Below, piece after piece: positions 24,401 through 33,000 of a stretch of 64,000 nt of DNA. Source of the stretch: Nilaparvata lugens (lineage: Eukaryota > Arthropoda > Insecta > Hemiptera > Delphacidae); assembly GCF_014356525.2 (NCBI RefSeq), contig NC_052507.1, positions 47,874,685-47,938,684 of the forward strand. The letters run 5' to 3'. The first letter of the stretch is position 1, and each line of letters opens with the position of its first letter. The position numbers and the translations under genes are program-made. The notes under the pieces are model-generated. The model searched no databases. It was not told the DNA's origin and was given only the letters and a program-made list of their open reading frames with translations.

Positions 24401-27400
24401 AAGCTATGACTGTTTAAAATTTTGATCCTCGAAGTGTCCTTATGCGCGCCTCTCAACTAAATAAAGTGCATTTAACGGATTATTCTTATATAACTTTTTT
24501 TTCTATTGGTCAATACTAGCCATCTAGTCTAAAGACTGATGAGCTAATTTTTTCTATCCTAAAATACTACTTGAAAAATTTAACAGTGAATTTCACATTA
24601 GGAACTCTTACTGCTATATAACATGATCTTATGAACTTATATCATTGAGTGAAATCTCAATCTGAGGACAATGGACTCGGTGATGATGGTTGAAGTTAAC
24701 AATGAAGTGTTTTTTTTTTAATACAAGAAGCATTCTTATCAGGTGTACCGGGAAATCTATAAGAGATAGAGTGCTCTACCTGGTCTCAGATTGTAGAGCA
24801 CAAAATTACGCCTCAAAGGATTTAGAATTATACATATAAATGTTAACAATCGTAAGATATTGAACATGAATTTTAAAAAACACTACCAATGCATTTTCAC
24901 TCCACATGTATTGTAGTGACTACCAATGTAAGTGCATTTTCACTCCATAAATGATTTTAAAATTCAAGTTTAATTTTAATAGTGAAAAAGTATGGATATG
25001 CAACAGCGTAAGATATTTTTGATTGAAAGAGAAGAATGGCGCAACTTGATTCGGAGAGCCGATCCCAAATAACATGGGAGAAGGCTACGTTGATGATGAA
25101 TCGTAAGATATTGTTGATCAAAAACTGAAAATCATCAATCTTGATTTTTTTCAACAGTTTACTTATTTTTTAATAATATTGTAACTAAGTACTCATTGAA
25201 GATAAAGAATTCCGAATGATCTCATTTTATTCAGAATTATATACCGTATTATATTGAGTAATAATTGGGGTCGATCATCAGCAACGATGGAAGCATTGAT
25301 GCAGACATTTCGAGCAGGATTAATACGGGTTGGATGAAATGGAGAGAGCTGACAGGAGTGCTTTGCGACAATAGAATGCCCATACACATTAAGGGCAAAG
25401 TGTATAAAGCTGCAGTGCGTCCAGCAATGATATATGGTGCAGAGTGCTGGCCTCTGAAAAAGCAACACGCAGAGAAACTTCATACTGCTGAGATGGGCCG
25501 GAGGAGTAAGTAGACTGGACCACATTAAGAACATTCATGTACGTGGCAGTTTTAAAGTTGTGCCAATTGCTGAAAAAATGATGGAAGGAAGACTGCGATG
25601 GTATGGCCATGTAAAGAGACGCCCACCCGAAAACATGACTAGAAAAGTGCTGGAGATAGAGTCACAGCCAAGGCGCAGAGGCAGACCACGCCTAACATGG
25701 ATGGCACTAGTGCTTAGGGATATGAGACAATTGCAACTAATGCCAGAGGCGACCCAAGATTGCAATCACTGGCGACTAAGATCCAAGAGAGCCGACCCCA
25801 AATAATGGGAAAAAGGCAAGGAAGAAGAAGAAGATTATATTGAGTAATAATAAATTATAATTATATTCAGTAATCTAAAAAAAGACAAGAGCGTTTTTCT
25901 GTTCGATTACTGGGTTTGGCGGAAATAGCTGGAAACTGGAAAATGTACCGAAAATACGAGGTTTTTGGGCCACTGTAACTAACACAAGGGAATTTTGCAT
26001 GAAAACATTAGTTTTGGACTTGTCGTAATATCCGAACAATATATTAAAAAATCAGAACTAGTATACAAATTACAAGCACACACCCCCTTCTTCATGTCCA
26101 TATTGACTGGACTATTAAGAATATTACATTTTTTCAAATGGACATTTGACTTTTTATTAGTTGGAAGAAGATAGCCGCCTCATCGAAAGACAAACATCAA
26201 GTTACCTCTTTTTGTTATCACTTTCATTACGAATCGTTAGGTTTATTAAATTGTGACAACTCTGTGTGATTCATGCTACCTTATTTATTTATTCATTTAT
26301 TGTATAAAACACTATAATCATAATACAATATTATGACATTGGAAATTATAAATTCCCAAACTAAATGATCATATATAGTGGTGCATATATTATACGTATT
26401 TGATTCCGTCTCGTCAATTTCAAAACGAGTCAAATTATGAATTGATCAAGTTTTGTTGAAGTAACTTGGCAAGCTTACCAATATGGTTTATACCTAGAGT
26501 ACATAGATCACATTAAGATAAATATAACAAAACAATTGTTATTCATGATTATTGAACAAAAATTCATCCACTGGCTAATGCGATCTATCATTCTCAATAC
26601 TATTGAGAATAATTGTAACAATCATTCATCAGCTACTCGATTTTCCAGTCAAAACTGGCAGTAATAACTTTATAATAATTGATAGAATCAAAAAAAAGGA
26701 TTCGATTAGTTATAAAACTTATAAATATTCTCTGGCCAGTTTCAAGCTGAATTTTCACAATGTGATTTCGATTCTTATATTTGATATACAGGGTGATTCA
26801 TAATTATGGTAAAATATTTCAATAAGTGATAGTAGAGGTAAAAATAAGAAAAAAAGTTCATATAAACATATATCCATAAACGCTTCATTAGCGAGCTATA
26901 CAGGGTGAAAGATTTCGCCCGGAATTCAGTTCCTCTGGTGAAATACACCGATGCTGAATTGTTTGGCGACTAGTTTTTGAGAAACTTATGCTGGAATCAT
27001 ATGGAAAAATATCTGAAAAATTGAATAAAACTAGTCTGGAAGCTGTAGTGTGAGTAGTTTTTGAGAAAAAAGTTGAAATATGCAAAAAATCTAAGTAGAA
27101 AAACACAGACTTCTACGTTTGATGCCCAATAACTTTCTTTAATGACCAGTAAACAAATAATTCCTCGCAATAAAAATTTTAGAGAATTTAATTCTGAAAA
27201 GAATGATGTAAGCTGTGTAAACTAAATTTAAATAAAAGTTGGATAAAATGTATTCTTATGTAGTACATTACACCACAAAAATTTGCTGTTTTATGAGGAG
27301 AGAACTAACTCATAAGTTGTAGCTGATTGCAAATAAAATATTCAGTTTTTTATGAAAAGTTTTTTTTTTATATGAAAGTAGCATATCTAAATGACATTAA

Positions 27401-30064
27401 ACTTATACCAAAAGACTAGTAGATCATGCCATTGAGCCTGGGAGGAAGCTCGAACAGAAGTAAATGATCTCCTACGATTCCTGCCCAAATGTTTACTGAA
27501 AACTGATGTTGTGGAAGATTAGGATTAATGGCATGAGGATTCTCAGCTGCCCGAATATGTTGGTTGTGGACGTTAACGATAGCTGTTCTTGTAAAGTGTG
27601 CCTCGTTGGTAAAAAAACGGTTGTTAAAAAGTTTGGGTAAACAAGTTTTACTAAAAACCATCGGCAAATACCAGCACAGGGAATACAGTCTCGTGACAAT
27701 AGAGTTTGAACTTTCTGGAGGTGGTATGGATGTAATTGTTGCTATTTTAGTATCCTCCAAATGATAGATTGATTGACATTTAACTGCACTGACAATTCTC
27801 TTGTGCTCTTCTCTGGATGTTCATAAATTTCATTAAGAACTTGTTCTTCTAACTCAACAGTCATAGTAGATCGGGGTCTGTCTGCATAAATGTGCTCTTT
27901 GGATATCAAAGAATCTGTTTCAGACAGACGTTGATGAATAGTGGCAAAAAACCTTGAACTTGGACATACTTGGTTAGGAAAGTTCTCTTGATAAAAACGT
28001 CTTGCTTCAGTACTATTACAGTAGTGTCCCATTCCATACATTAAATGCATGCCAGCTAATTCGGAATATGAATAATGTCTAAGATTAACTGCCATTTTTT
28101 AAAAAGTTAACACTTAACACAAAAGCAAAGTGGAATGGTTACAAATAACTGGTTAATAGATTAAACAAAAAACACTATCACGTATTAAATTATTTTACCA
28201 TAATTATGAATCACCCTGTATACAATTTTATCTTATACACTCTAAAACAATTATTAGTCTTAAATAAATATAAATCCTTGATTGATTTGAAATATCTCAT
28301 TTTATTCTAGCTTCCATCAAGGATACAACACATTCGCAACAGCTGGATCCGATGGCTATGTAAATATCTGGGATGGTTTCAACAAGAAGAGGCTGTGCCA
28401 ATTCCATCGCTACAACACATCCATTTCATCAATCTGCTTCAGTCATGATGGTCAGTTATTGTCACCCATTATCTTACTTATTTGTCCATTCTATAATTTG
28501 TTGCCATAAATAAAATGGCTATTATAATTCTTGCTCTAGTTATGTAAACAAGCTTTTTGCTATGTGGATATGGGTAAGATTAAAGTTCTTGAGCTCTACC
28601 CATATCTGAAAAAAATCTATTCATCCAATAAAATAATTGTGTTGAATATTCTGCGAATTGAGCTATTTTTCAATTTCTGGCATCAGCAATCCATGTATTA
28701 TTATATTATCAATCACAATTAAATGTGAACTAGACTATAAGAGCTGAATTTTCATATCCATATTTTTAGGGGCGGTTTCCGAGTTCGGGATCTATAAGTT
28801 CTGGACTTACAAAGTCCAGGACTGAAATAAGCGCTCGGGTCTAAATCGACTTTCTGAGTCACGATTTTATCTTCTAAACTCAGGGGTCTATAAAGTTCTC
28901 GACTTATTTGAGTCAAGGACTTTAATGTAGTAAACATGAGGGAAATTCACAATATTTTGCTGTTATATTGTTGGCATTATAGCAAAACGAAAACAGCTGA
29001 TTGCAGCGGGATAATTCAAATGAGCATGCTCTCCAAACTATTTTGTGAAAATACGTTTCGATTTCTTTGTAGGCCTAATCAAAGCAAAACCTAACCTTTT
29101 GAAAGATGAATGAATAAACATTTTATTTTACTTTATGCTATTATTGATCATTGATCCTAATCAGTGATTTTGGAATAAAAATTTCATAAGGCGTAAGTTC
29201 ATGAGTTCGAAAACGTATTTGTTTAAATAAAAACTGGAATAATAATTTATTATTGTTATATTAATATGTTGAATATGACATTGATTAATAACAACAACAT
29301 TCAGATCAAAAACATTCAGATTGGAATATAAATTCCAAGCCAATCCTTGTATTATTTTTCTTGAACATTTTTAGGTTATGTCACATTCGTAAAATAAGGT
29401 TAGTTTTTTACGCATAATTCTGATACAATTTTATTGCAAAAAAAACTTGCAAACTATAAACTATGAATTAAGATGGACTAATCCAAATAATTTAGGTATT
29501 CCATGACATCTATTTGGCTTTTCATCTACTCCAAAACAATAACTGAATTGTGTTTGCTCAGTTAAATCTAGAACTTAAATTTAAACCCTACCCCAGTCGA
29601 GGGTTTAAAATTACGCTGATTTAAGTTCTGGACTTGACGATTTTTTATAAATCCTCGACTCGGAAAGAGGCGAGAATCTAATTCAAGTCTTGGACTTATA
29701 AGCCCTTCACTCAGAAAGCGAAATTATAAACTCCACTCTCTAACGTGATCTCTAAACTCCAGAGTCTATTTAAGTCCTCAACTACGTTAACGCTCTGACT
29801 CGGAAAGCCAATTTTCTGACTCGAGTTTAAAGTCAGTTAAATTCTAGAACTTAGCTAAATCCCGAGCTCGGAAACCGGCCTTTAACGAATCTACAGAATT
29901 AGAAGATGTACATTTAAACGTTTTATTTTATATTTGGTTTTGCAGGAACCGCTCTGGCAATCGCTTGCTCGTACATGTACGAGGAGGAAACAGTCCGTGA
30001 TCCACTTCCCGAAAATAATGTGTTCATCAGATACGTCACCGACCAAGAAACAAAACCAAAATGA
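6346..30064 (+). CDS. Mitotic checkpoint protein Bub3 (seven coding exons)
   Basis: Joining 6346-6549, 9264-9333, 17257-17408, 22255-22413, 23475-23620, 28311-28450 and 29946-30064 gives one open frame of 329 codons plus stop. This matches the roughly 326-330 residues usual for Bub3. Every junction has AG/GT and the phases agree. Bub3 is a seven-bladed WD40 propeller. It binds GLEBS motifs of Bub1 and BubR1 and brings them to phosphorylated Knl1 at kinetochores, supporting the spindle-assembly checkpoint. Visible blade signatures include T-V-K-M-W-D-P-R (exon 3), V-F-V-W-D-L-R (exon 4) and V-N-I-W-D (exon 6). The start ATG sits just after a probable 5'-UTR acceptor ('tttccag', 6333-6339), so a non-coding first exon probably lies upstream, but I could not place it. 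Six introns of about 1.1-7.9 kb hold most of the TEs here. Confidence 0.93.
6550..9263 (+). other. Bub3 intron 1
   Basis: This 2.7-kb intron has no host coding sequence. It contains the mariner-derived foldback at 8005-8643 and otherwise A+T-rich unique DNA. Short inverted reading frames near 7217-7553 have no family signature. Confidence 0.7.
8005..8643. mobile_element. Mariner-derived foldback element (head-to-head arms)
   Basis: TA dinucleotides flank it (8003-8004, 8644-8645). The termini TACAGGGTTGTCATAAAAGA and TACAGAGTTATCATAAAAGA are inverted. The two halves are inverted copies over about 300 bp each. The right arm, read forward from about 8353, gives [14 protein letters not shown], a stop, [10 protein letters not shown], stop, matching the C-terminal end of Tc1/mariner-type transposases. 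The left arm carries the same tail on the opposite strand. The centre (8250-8330 and 8460-8520) differs. It is non-autonomous. Confidence 0.75.
9264..9333 (+). CDS. Bub3 coding exon 2 (residues 69-91 plus one base)
   Basis: This 70-base exon lies between the acceptor 'tttacag' and the donor GTGAGTA. It encodes [18 protein letters not shown], the second-blade strand pair of Bub3. It is too short to stand out as an ORF and was found by similarity and phase. Confidence 0.92.
9597..9750 (+). repeat. Family A repeat, left-end fragment
   Basis: 'aaatctggtgtggcg' and 'acaactttccttgccgttat' match the copies at 33 and 20656. A short segment 'gcgcatctcaagtctactat' is duplicated in tandem (about 9676 and 9699). 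Only the left end of the family is present. Confidence 0.7.
9745..10205. repeat. Inverted repeat pair (~140-bp arms)
   Basis: The left arm (about 9745-9890) and right arm (about 10050-10205) are reverse complements. They share words such as 'gaatgctcaccgtagatttg' on the left, whose complement is on the right, and 'ttgttatagcagattcaatg'. A G-run near 9883-9896 faces C-rich sequence near 10052-10066. No coding content. Confidence 0.75.
10140..11090 (+). repeat. Interspersed repeat family B copy
   Basis: The copy contains motifs such as 'gggacttttgacatgttcac', 'ggagatatcac' and 'ttatatgcgagaaacc'. A reverse-complement copy lies at about 32640-33450, and further copies lie inside the hAT element (about 18650-18980, 20255-20640, 21640-21840). 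The 68-residue frame here is not protein-like, and its words recur in non-coding copies. Confidence 0.65.
12400..13440 (-). pseudogene. LINE ORF2 reverse transcriptase fragment
   Basis: The frame starts before the nominal ATG at 13353: upstream codons read S-A-S-G-I-D-G-I-S, the RT motif preceding the fingers. It continues with [22 protein letters not shown] (first catalytic Asp), G-L-P-Q-G-T and Y-A-D-D-T (the catalytic Asp pair). After about residue 270 the usual thumb is replaced by unrelated sequence, so a deletion has joined distant parts. There is no endonuclease and no intact C-terminus. Non-LTR RTs copy their own RNA at a nicked target site. This copy cannot. Confidence 0.88.
13506..13577. 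repeat. (TAA)n / (TTA)n microsatellite, self-complementary
   Basis: About 72 bp of ATA/TAA triplets switch to ATT/TTA triplets and back, so the tract can pair with itself. It sits at the edge of the RT fragment, where the LINE sequence is interrupted. Confidence 0.9.
14110..14991 (-). CDS. LINE ORF1 protein (PHD-like finger, coiled coil, FP25-like domain)
   Basis: An open frame of 293 codons. The N-terminus has paired cysteines (C-S-K-C ... C-S-K-C ... W-K-C-D-D-C, within the first 57 residues), like the PHD-type finger of many insect CR1/L2-like ORF1 proteins. Residues about 65-155 are rich in Leu/Glu/Lys with heptad-like spacing, probably a coiled coil for self-association. From about 155 on, segments such as I-T-G-I-P, I-S-I-A-H-R-V and [14 protein letters not shown] match the domain shared with the baculovirus FP25-like family seen in insect retroelements. 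ORF1 proteins bind element RNA. The frame is intact although the neighbouring ORF2 is broken. This is a transposon gene, not a host gene. Confidence 0.85.
   Translation of the reverse strand: MCSCLKMSMCSKCEVQFTTNEGIKCSKCKLDCTRLGNIEKFKKMNSQVKAAWKCDDCVGSAEYVNAGLEAKLSQVLEEITALRAVFEPKIDALSADVELLKQSKYTLEETSVKHEDNLTNLNKISSYLSERNSKLEDEINFLHQRSRLDTIEITGIPLTDEEDIYEVLEAVARVIKVPHRLEDISIAHRVPNVKGTSNIVVKFVARKSKIAWLDAAKKKQEIKSTLPDSHVFINEHLAPHNKKLLGLARNLKKQGKLAFVWVKDCKVLVRKDLSSQVERITGVNDLEKYSTND
15521..16100. repeat. Two tandem copies of a ~304-bp unit
   Basis: 'tgattgataatgtgaatat' starts at 15521 and again at 15825. Both are followed by 'gatatcgat', 'gaagttgcattca'- or 'aaagttgcattca'-like words, 'atggcggatcca' and 'tggcggaccagatttttaaa'. 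The copies differ by scattered substitutions. No coding signal. Confidence 0.85.
16431..16986. repeat. Satellite-like array: six copies of a 93-bp unit
   Basis: 'tcaagtttcgtgatcaccct' begins at 16431, 16524, 16617, 16710, 16803 and 16896, an exact 93-bp period. Copies differ at only a few positions (for example 'cgtctg' to 'catctg' in the third), so amplification is recent. It lies about 270 bp upstream of Bub3 exon 3. The repeats are contiguous with no unique spacers, so this is not a CRISPR array. Confidence 0.97.
17257..17408 (+). CDS. Bub3 coding exon 3 (residues 92-142)
   Basis: The acceptor is 'cgtcag' and the donor GTGAGTG. Two bases complete the Glu codon begun in exon 2. The encoded peptide reads [11 protein letters not shown], then [16 protein letters not shown], a very well-conserved Bub3 blade. 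The exon ends in phase 0. Confidence 0.93.
19185..20155. repeat. Direct repeat pair with GCGCGC-centred palindromes
   Basis: Segments at about 19250-19325 and 20070-20150 share 'cactgatttacccttctgac' (or 'ttactgatttaccc' in the first), 'agcttgacaga', and a 'gagcgcgc ... gcgcgctctc' inverted pair separated by 'atttcag'. The G+C-rich palindromes stand out from the A+T-rich background. They lie inside the hAT element. Confidence 0.8.
19638..19698 (+). other. Near-perfect 61-nt hairpin
   Basis: The left arm 'gcaataatttcaacaacat' (from 19640) pairs with 'atgttgttggaattattgc' (to 19697), with about 24 of 25 positions matching once 'ggaagt'/'acttct' is included. The loop is about 10 nt. The size and stem quality resemble a small-RNA precursor or a mini foldback transposon. 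Position inside a hAT element favours a TE origin. Confidence 0.6.
20656..21558 (+). repeat. Family A repeat, near full-length copy
   Basis: The copy starts 'aaatctggtgtggcgc', with 'actttccttgcc' at 20682-20693, and ends 'ggaaggaaagt' at 21545-21556, which is inverted relative to the start. Just before the end, 'actttccttacc' and 'ggaaggaaagt' form a hairpin. It carries the CA tract. Compared with the copy at 53514-54335 it is in opposite orientation. Confidence 0.75.
21322..21427. repeat. (CA)n followed by (TACA)n microsatellite
   Basis: About 79 bp of CA dinucleotides run into about 26 bp of TACA tetranucleotides. Apparent His-Thr or Cys-Val repeat ORFs on either strand are artefacts of this tract. 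Confidence 0.98.
22255..22413 (+). CDS. Bub3 coding exon 4 (residues 143-195)
   Basis: The acceptor is 'tttcag' and the donor GTGAGAA. Fifty-three codons encode [14 protein letters not shown], then V-F-V-W-D-L-R-N-M and the [11 protein letters not shown] segment characteristic of Bub3. Phase 0 at both ends. Confidence 0.93.
22414..23474 (+). other. Bub3 intron 4
   Basis: A 1.06-kb intron. A segment around 22530-22960 has higher G+C and may be a repeat fragment, but no family, terminal repeat or conserved protein was recognised. Confidence 0.5.
23475..23620 (+). CDS. Bub3 coding exon 5 (residues 196-243 plus two bases)
   Basis: The acceptor is 'tctcag' and the donor GTTAGTC. It encodes [15 protein letters not shown], then the K-K-Y-A-F-K-C-H-R insert and Y-P-V-N-A-I. 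These are hallmark Bub3 segments. In another frame the same stretch looks like an unrelated ORF, which is a shadow. Confidence 0.93.
23663..24340 (-). repeat. Family A repeat, reverse orientation
   Basis: Starts 'actttccttgccctat' at 23665, followed by a short GT tract and 'aatggcggaaaaaatggcgg'. It runs through 'tttctcgaaaacggctt'-type words to the sequence that on the opposite strand matches 560-760. Its closest relative is the copy at 560-1640. The right end is truncated. Confidence 0.7.
25024..25101 (+). mobile_element. 78-bp RTE-type LINE 3' remnant with target duplication
   Basis: The insert encodes [11 protein letters not shown] followed by a stop, the extreme C-terminus of RTE-type ORF2, and ends in the short 3' sequence 'ttgatgatgaat'. 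It is bordered by 'cgtaagatattnttgat' at 25007-25023 and 25102-25118 (one mismatch), a 17-bp target duplication. This is an extremely 5'-truncated insertion. Confidence 0.75.
25266..25833 (+). mobile_element. 5'-truncated RTE LINE with perfect 18-bp target duplication
   Basis: The insert lies between two identical copies of ATTATATTGAGTAATAAT (25248-25265 and 25834-25851) and ends in (GAA)n, typical of RTE 3' ends. It encodes the RTE ORF2 tail: [16 protein letters not shown] and R-L-R-W-Y-G-H-V, ending R-A-D-P-K. A frame break near 25500 splits it into two frames (25265-25513 and 25560-25805). It is 5'-truncated, so RT catalytic motifs are absent. A second RTE tail sits 170 bp upstream in the same orientation. 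Confidence 0.9.
25865..26133 (-). repeat. Repeat family C fragment ('tagtccagtcaa' terminus)
   Basis: Ends 'ttgactggacta' at about 26133 and shares 'ggaaactggaaaatg' and 'gaaaatacgaggtttttggg' with the copy at 54366-55030. The same inverted terminus begins the element at 37048-38701. The other end is missing. Confidence 0.55.
26787..28220 (-). mobile_element. Tc1/mariner element with intact termini, defective transposase
   Basis: The termini are inverted copies starting TACAGGGTGATTCATAATTA, identical over about 30 bp, flanked by TA (26785-26786, 28221-28222). The length is 1434 bp. Transposase pieces are on the minus strand (28095-27416) with a frame break and loss of the C-terminal half. 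It lies in Bub3 intron 5, ending 90 bp before exon 6. The identical termini suggest a fairly recent insertion. Confidence 0.9.
27416..28095 (-). pseudogene. Tc1/mariner-type transposase, broken
   Basis: The first part (28095-27742, 117 codons) has an N-terminal helix-turn-helix region: S-E-A-R-R-F-Y-Q-E then [18 protein letters not shown] frame break near 27745-27760 leads to the second part (27760-27416), which holds the start of the DDE catalytic core: F-T-N-E-A-H-F-T-R, then [12 protein letters not shown] and L-P-P-R-L-N-G. Family members usually have F-T-D-E-A, where Asp is catalytic. Here it is Asn (residue 52 of the second part). The rest of the catalytic domain is deleted. It cannot act without a helper transposase. 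Confidence 0.85.
28311..28450 (+). CDS. Bub3 coding exon 6 (residues 244-290 plus one base)
   Basis: The acceptor is 'ttctag' and the donor GTCAGTT. The first base completes the Ser codon of exon 5. It encodes [21 protein letters not shown] and then [10 protein letters not shown], the sixth and seventh blades. Confidence 0.93.
28769..29881. mobile_element. Harbinger-like MITE in Bub3 intron 6
   Basis: Flanked by TTA (28766-28768, 29882-29884). The termini 'ggggcggtttccgag' and, at the right, 'ctcggaaaccggcct' are inverted. Subterminal regions repeat short words such as 'gtccaggact', 'ctcggaaag' and 'tctataa' in both orientations. No transposase frame. It fills most of the 1.5-kb intron. Confidence 0.65.
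29946..30064 (+). CDS. Bub3 coding exon 7 (residues 291-329, stop)
   Basis: The acceptor is 'ttgcag'. It encodes [14 protein letters not shown] and the conserved C-terminal I-R-Y-V-T-D tail, ending in TGA at 30062-30064. An AATAAA at 30717-30722 lies about 650 bp downstream, but inside repeat-like sequence, so the poly(A) site is uncertain. Confidence 0.92.
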
Positions 30065-33000
30065 ACTGATTCACTCGAATTGCATGTCTCTATCACGGAA
30101 TCAACTGGTTACTGTCTCGACTAAGCTGTTGTATTTATACGTTTTGTAATGCTGGTCTTTATAATCTGTCTTCTTATAGTGCGTACATACTTGTGCGCCA
30201 CGAATACGCTCATTTTATCAGATGATGATACGTACTGTTTCTATACAAATGCAGATATAATCAGCTGATGAAAACTGATATGCGCGTGTTTGTGGCGCTC
30301 AAGTCTGTAAGCAGACTTGTTTCTTTGTGAGCTTGTTTCTATAGCATTTTAGCACATACAAACTCTAGTTTTATATTTTGAATACTCATTGACAGCAGCA
30401 TAAAATCTGCTCGCTCGTTGTAGTTTTTAAACATAACAAATTTCCTGTATTCAGGCGTCTATTCCAACTTCTAGAATAAGTTATGCACATGACTGACATG
30501 AAAAATTGAGATTTATTATAAATATATGATCATTCAATTTACAATCATGACCATCTTTTTTATAGTCCAGTCAATATAAACAAAATATAAATCTTAGTAC
30601 CCTTTTTAAATTATTTTATCACAACATGTTTCGGACATTAATGCCATTTTTTTGCTCGAAAAGCACTAAGATTTATATTTTATTTATATTAAGAGTAGCC
30701 CTAAAGAAAAAAGACAATAAAATAGTCCAATCAACATGAATACCGTAGATGAAAAAGGAGGGGTACTTGCAAAATATATTGTATTCCTATTTTAATAGTT
30801 ATTTGTGCAACTAGTGCGCAAAGTGACAGTTTGCTGCACCGAAAGAAACGTTTACGCACGAGCCTTAGGCGAGTGCGGAATAATGGTTTCTTGAGTGCAG
30901 CAAACGAACTTTGCGCACGTATTTCACATTAAATTTTTCCTACAGTTACCATTGAATATGAAAAGTGGGTAATTATGGGTAAAATTCCCTGAAATCCATC
31001 AAATGTTTTTCTATGTAATTTTATTAATAATAAAAACCTTAATTTATTTAAAATTGAATAATAATAATTAAATTAATCAAGGCACATAATGGCAAGGCAA
31101 CACCGTTCTCCACTGTCATATTATAACGTGGACCACACTATACCACAGTCAGTGTTACCAACTTAATTTTGATTTTCCTGCACTGGTGCTCCATATAACC
31201 TACTAACTGTTTTGCGTTGTCATGCTGCAAATCTGGAGTACGCAAAGTAATACTTTGCGCACTAGAGCGGAAAAGTGACTCTTTGCGGCCTGCAATTAGT
31301 GCAGAAATGGTCACTTTTCAAGGTATCTGTAGGAAAAATATATTGTTTTGATATATGAAAGAAGTCCAGAACCAATTTTTGCATGCAAAATTTCCTTGAG
31401 TCAAATACAAAAGGCCTCGAAAACCTCAAATTTTGTGTTCCTCTTCCAGTTTTTAGCGATTTCCGCTAAAACCAGCCATCGGACAGAAAAAATCATTCTT
31501 ACTTTTTTTCTGTAGATAAAATTTCAAGAACAATGAAACCATTCGCATTTCTCTATTGTCATTCGTCAATGAGTACTGAATTAATAATTTACAAAAATGA
31601 GTCAAATTCGTAAAAAAATGTTGAAGAATTTCAGTTTTCAATCAACAATAACTTATTCAATAGCAACTATAAGGATTTTTACCACTTGAACGATCGAAAT
31701 CAATCATAATCCGAATCCCAATAATGAATATCCCAAAACAATCAATTCAGCAGATTAAAGTTAATGGTCATTTCAAGACATTCAATTTTATTATTACGCC
31801 AAAAGGGGTTTTGAATTATTCGTTCAAATGGTGACAATCAAAAGTTATTGTTAATTAAAAAGTAAAATAATTCAACTTTTTACTAAAATTTGACTCGTTT
31901 TAAAAAAATTGTGACTCAGTACTTATTACGATAGAGTTGCAAATTATTCCATTGTTCTCGAAATTGTATTATCTATGAAAAGATAACAATGATTTTTCTG
32001 TCTGATTGCTGAATTTGGCGAAAATCGTTGAAAACTGGAAAGACAATCGAGGTTTTTGAAGCATTCAGCATAAGGAAATTTTGCATGCAAAAATTAGTTC
32101 TAGACTTCTTTTATGTATCCAAACAACATAACGTATTAAAACTACAATGTATTTTGAAAGCGCCAATTATAATAGTAATTGAACTATATAATAATGAAGA
32201 GTGAACACATTTATAATAATCGTGCATCGTTTTTTGAACAAATGAATGTAAATTCCATCAATCAAGTTCGTATTATTATTCTAAAACAACTGTCAGTGTT
32301 ATATGTAATGAATAGAAGATATCATTTTTTAAAATGTTTTGTGTTCTTGACTTTTTCCTTTTGTAGTTCGATGTACGGGTGTCCCACCAAGGTTGTAACA
32401 GCCGTTGACCATAGATTCTTCTCGACATTTCTGACAAACAATGTTCAGTAATTAAGTTTGTAGTGTTAATGTTGATGTTGTGGAACTTTTCCATAATTGA
32501 ATAGACTTAGAACGTTGTCAAAAATCCACTTTAATTAAATAATGTTCAGTAAACTTTTTTCCTATCGACCTTAGTTTTCGAGATATATCGATTTTTTTGA
32601 TATTTTCAGAATATGCCCACTTCTGGTCATTAAATACTCAATAACTCGAAAACTGCTGGTCGAATTTCAATTTCAAGGGTATTTTTTGGTTTCTCGCATA
32701 TAACTCGAAAATTATGCATTTTACAGACATGACTATTCTATAAGAAATAAAAGCTTACATAATTTCTTACAATATTGATTCTACAACTTTTTCTATATCT
32801 CTCACTTTTCGAGATATACGCTCTAAAAGATGTGACATTTAAAAAAACACATTTTCCTTTAATTTTTTGCTCATAACTTTTTGAATATCGTTAGGAAAAA
32901 TCAATGCTGATCATGAGCTCACAGAGCATCAAATTCTCTTCAATTTGATGTATAATTTTACAAGTTTACGCAAATCCCCACGACTGTTGCAGCAGCTTCA

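Noticed and set aside
27564..27764. Plus-strand ORF over the mariner
   Set aside because: It is antisense to the transposase frame and has no independent similarity.
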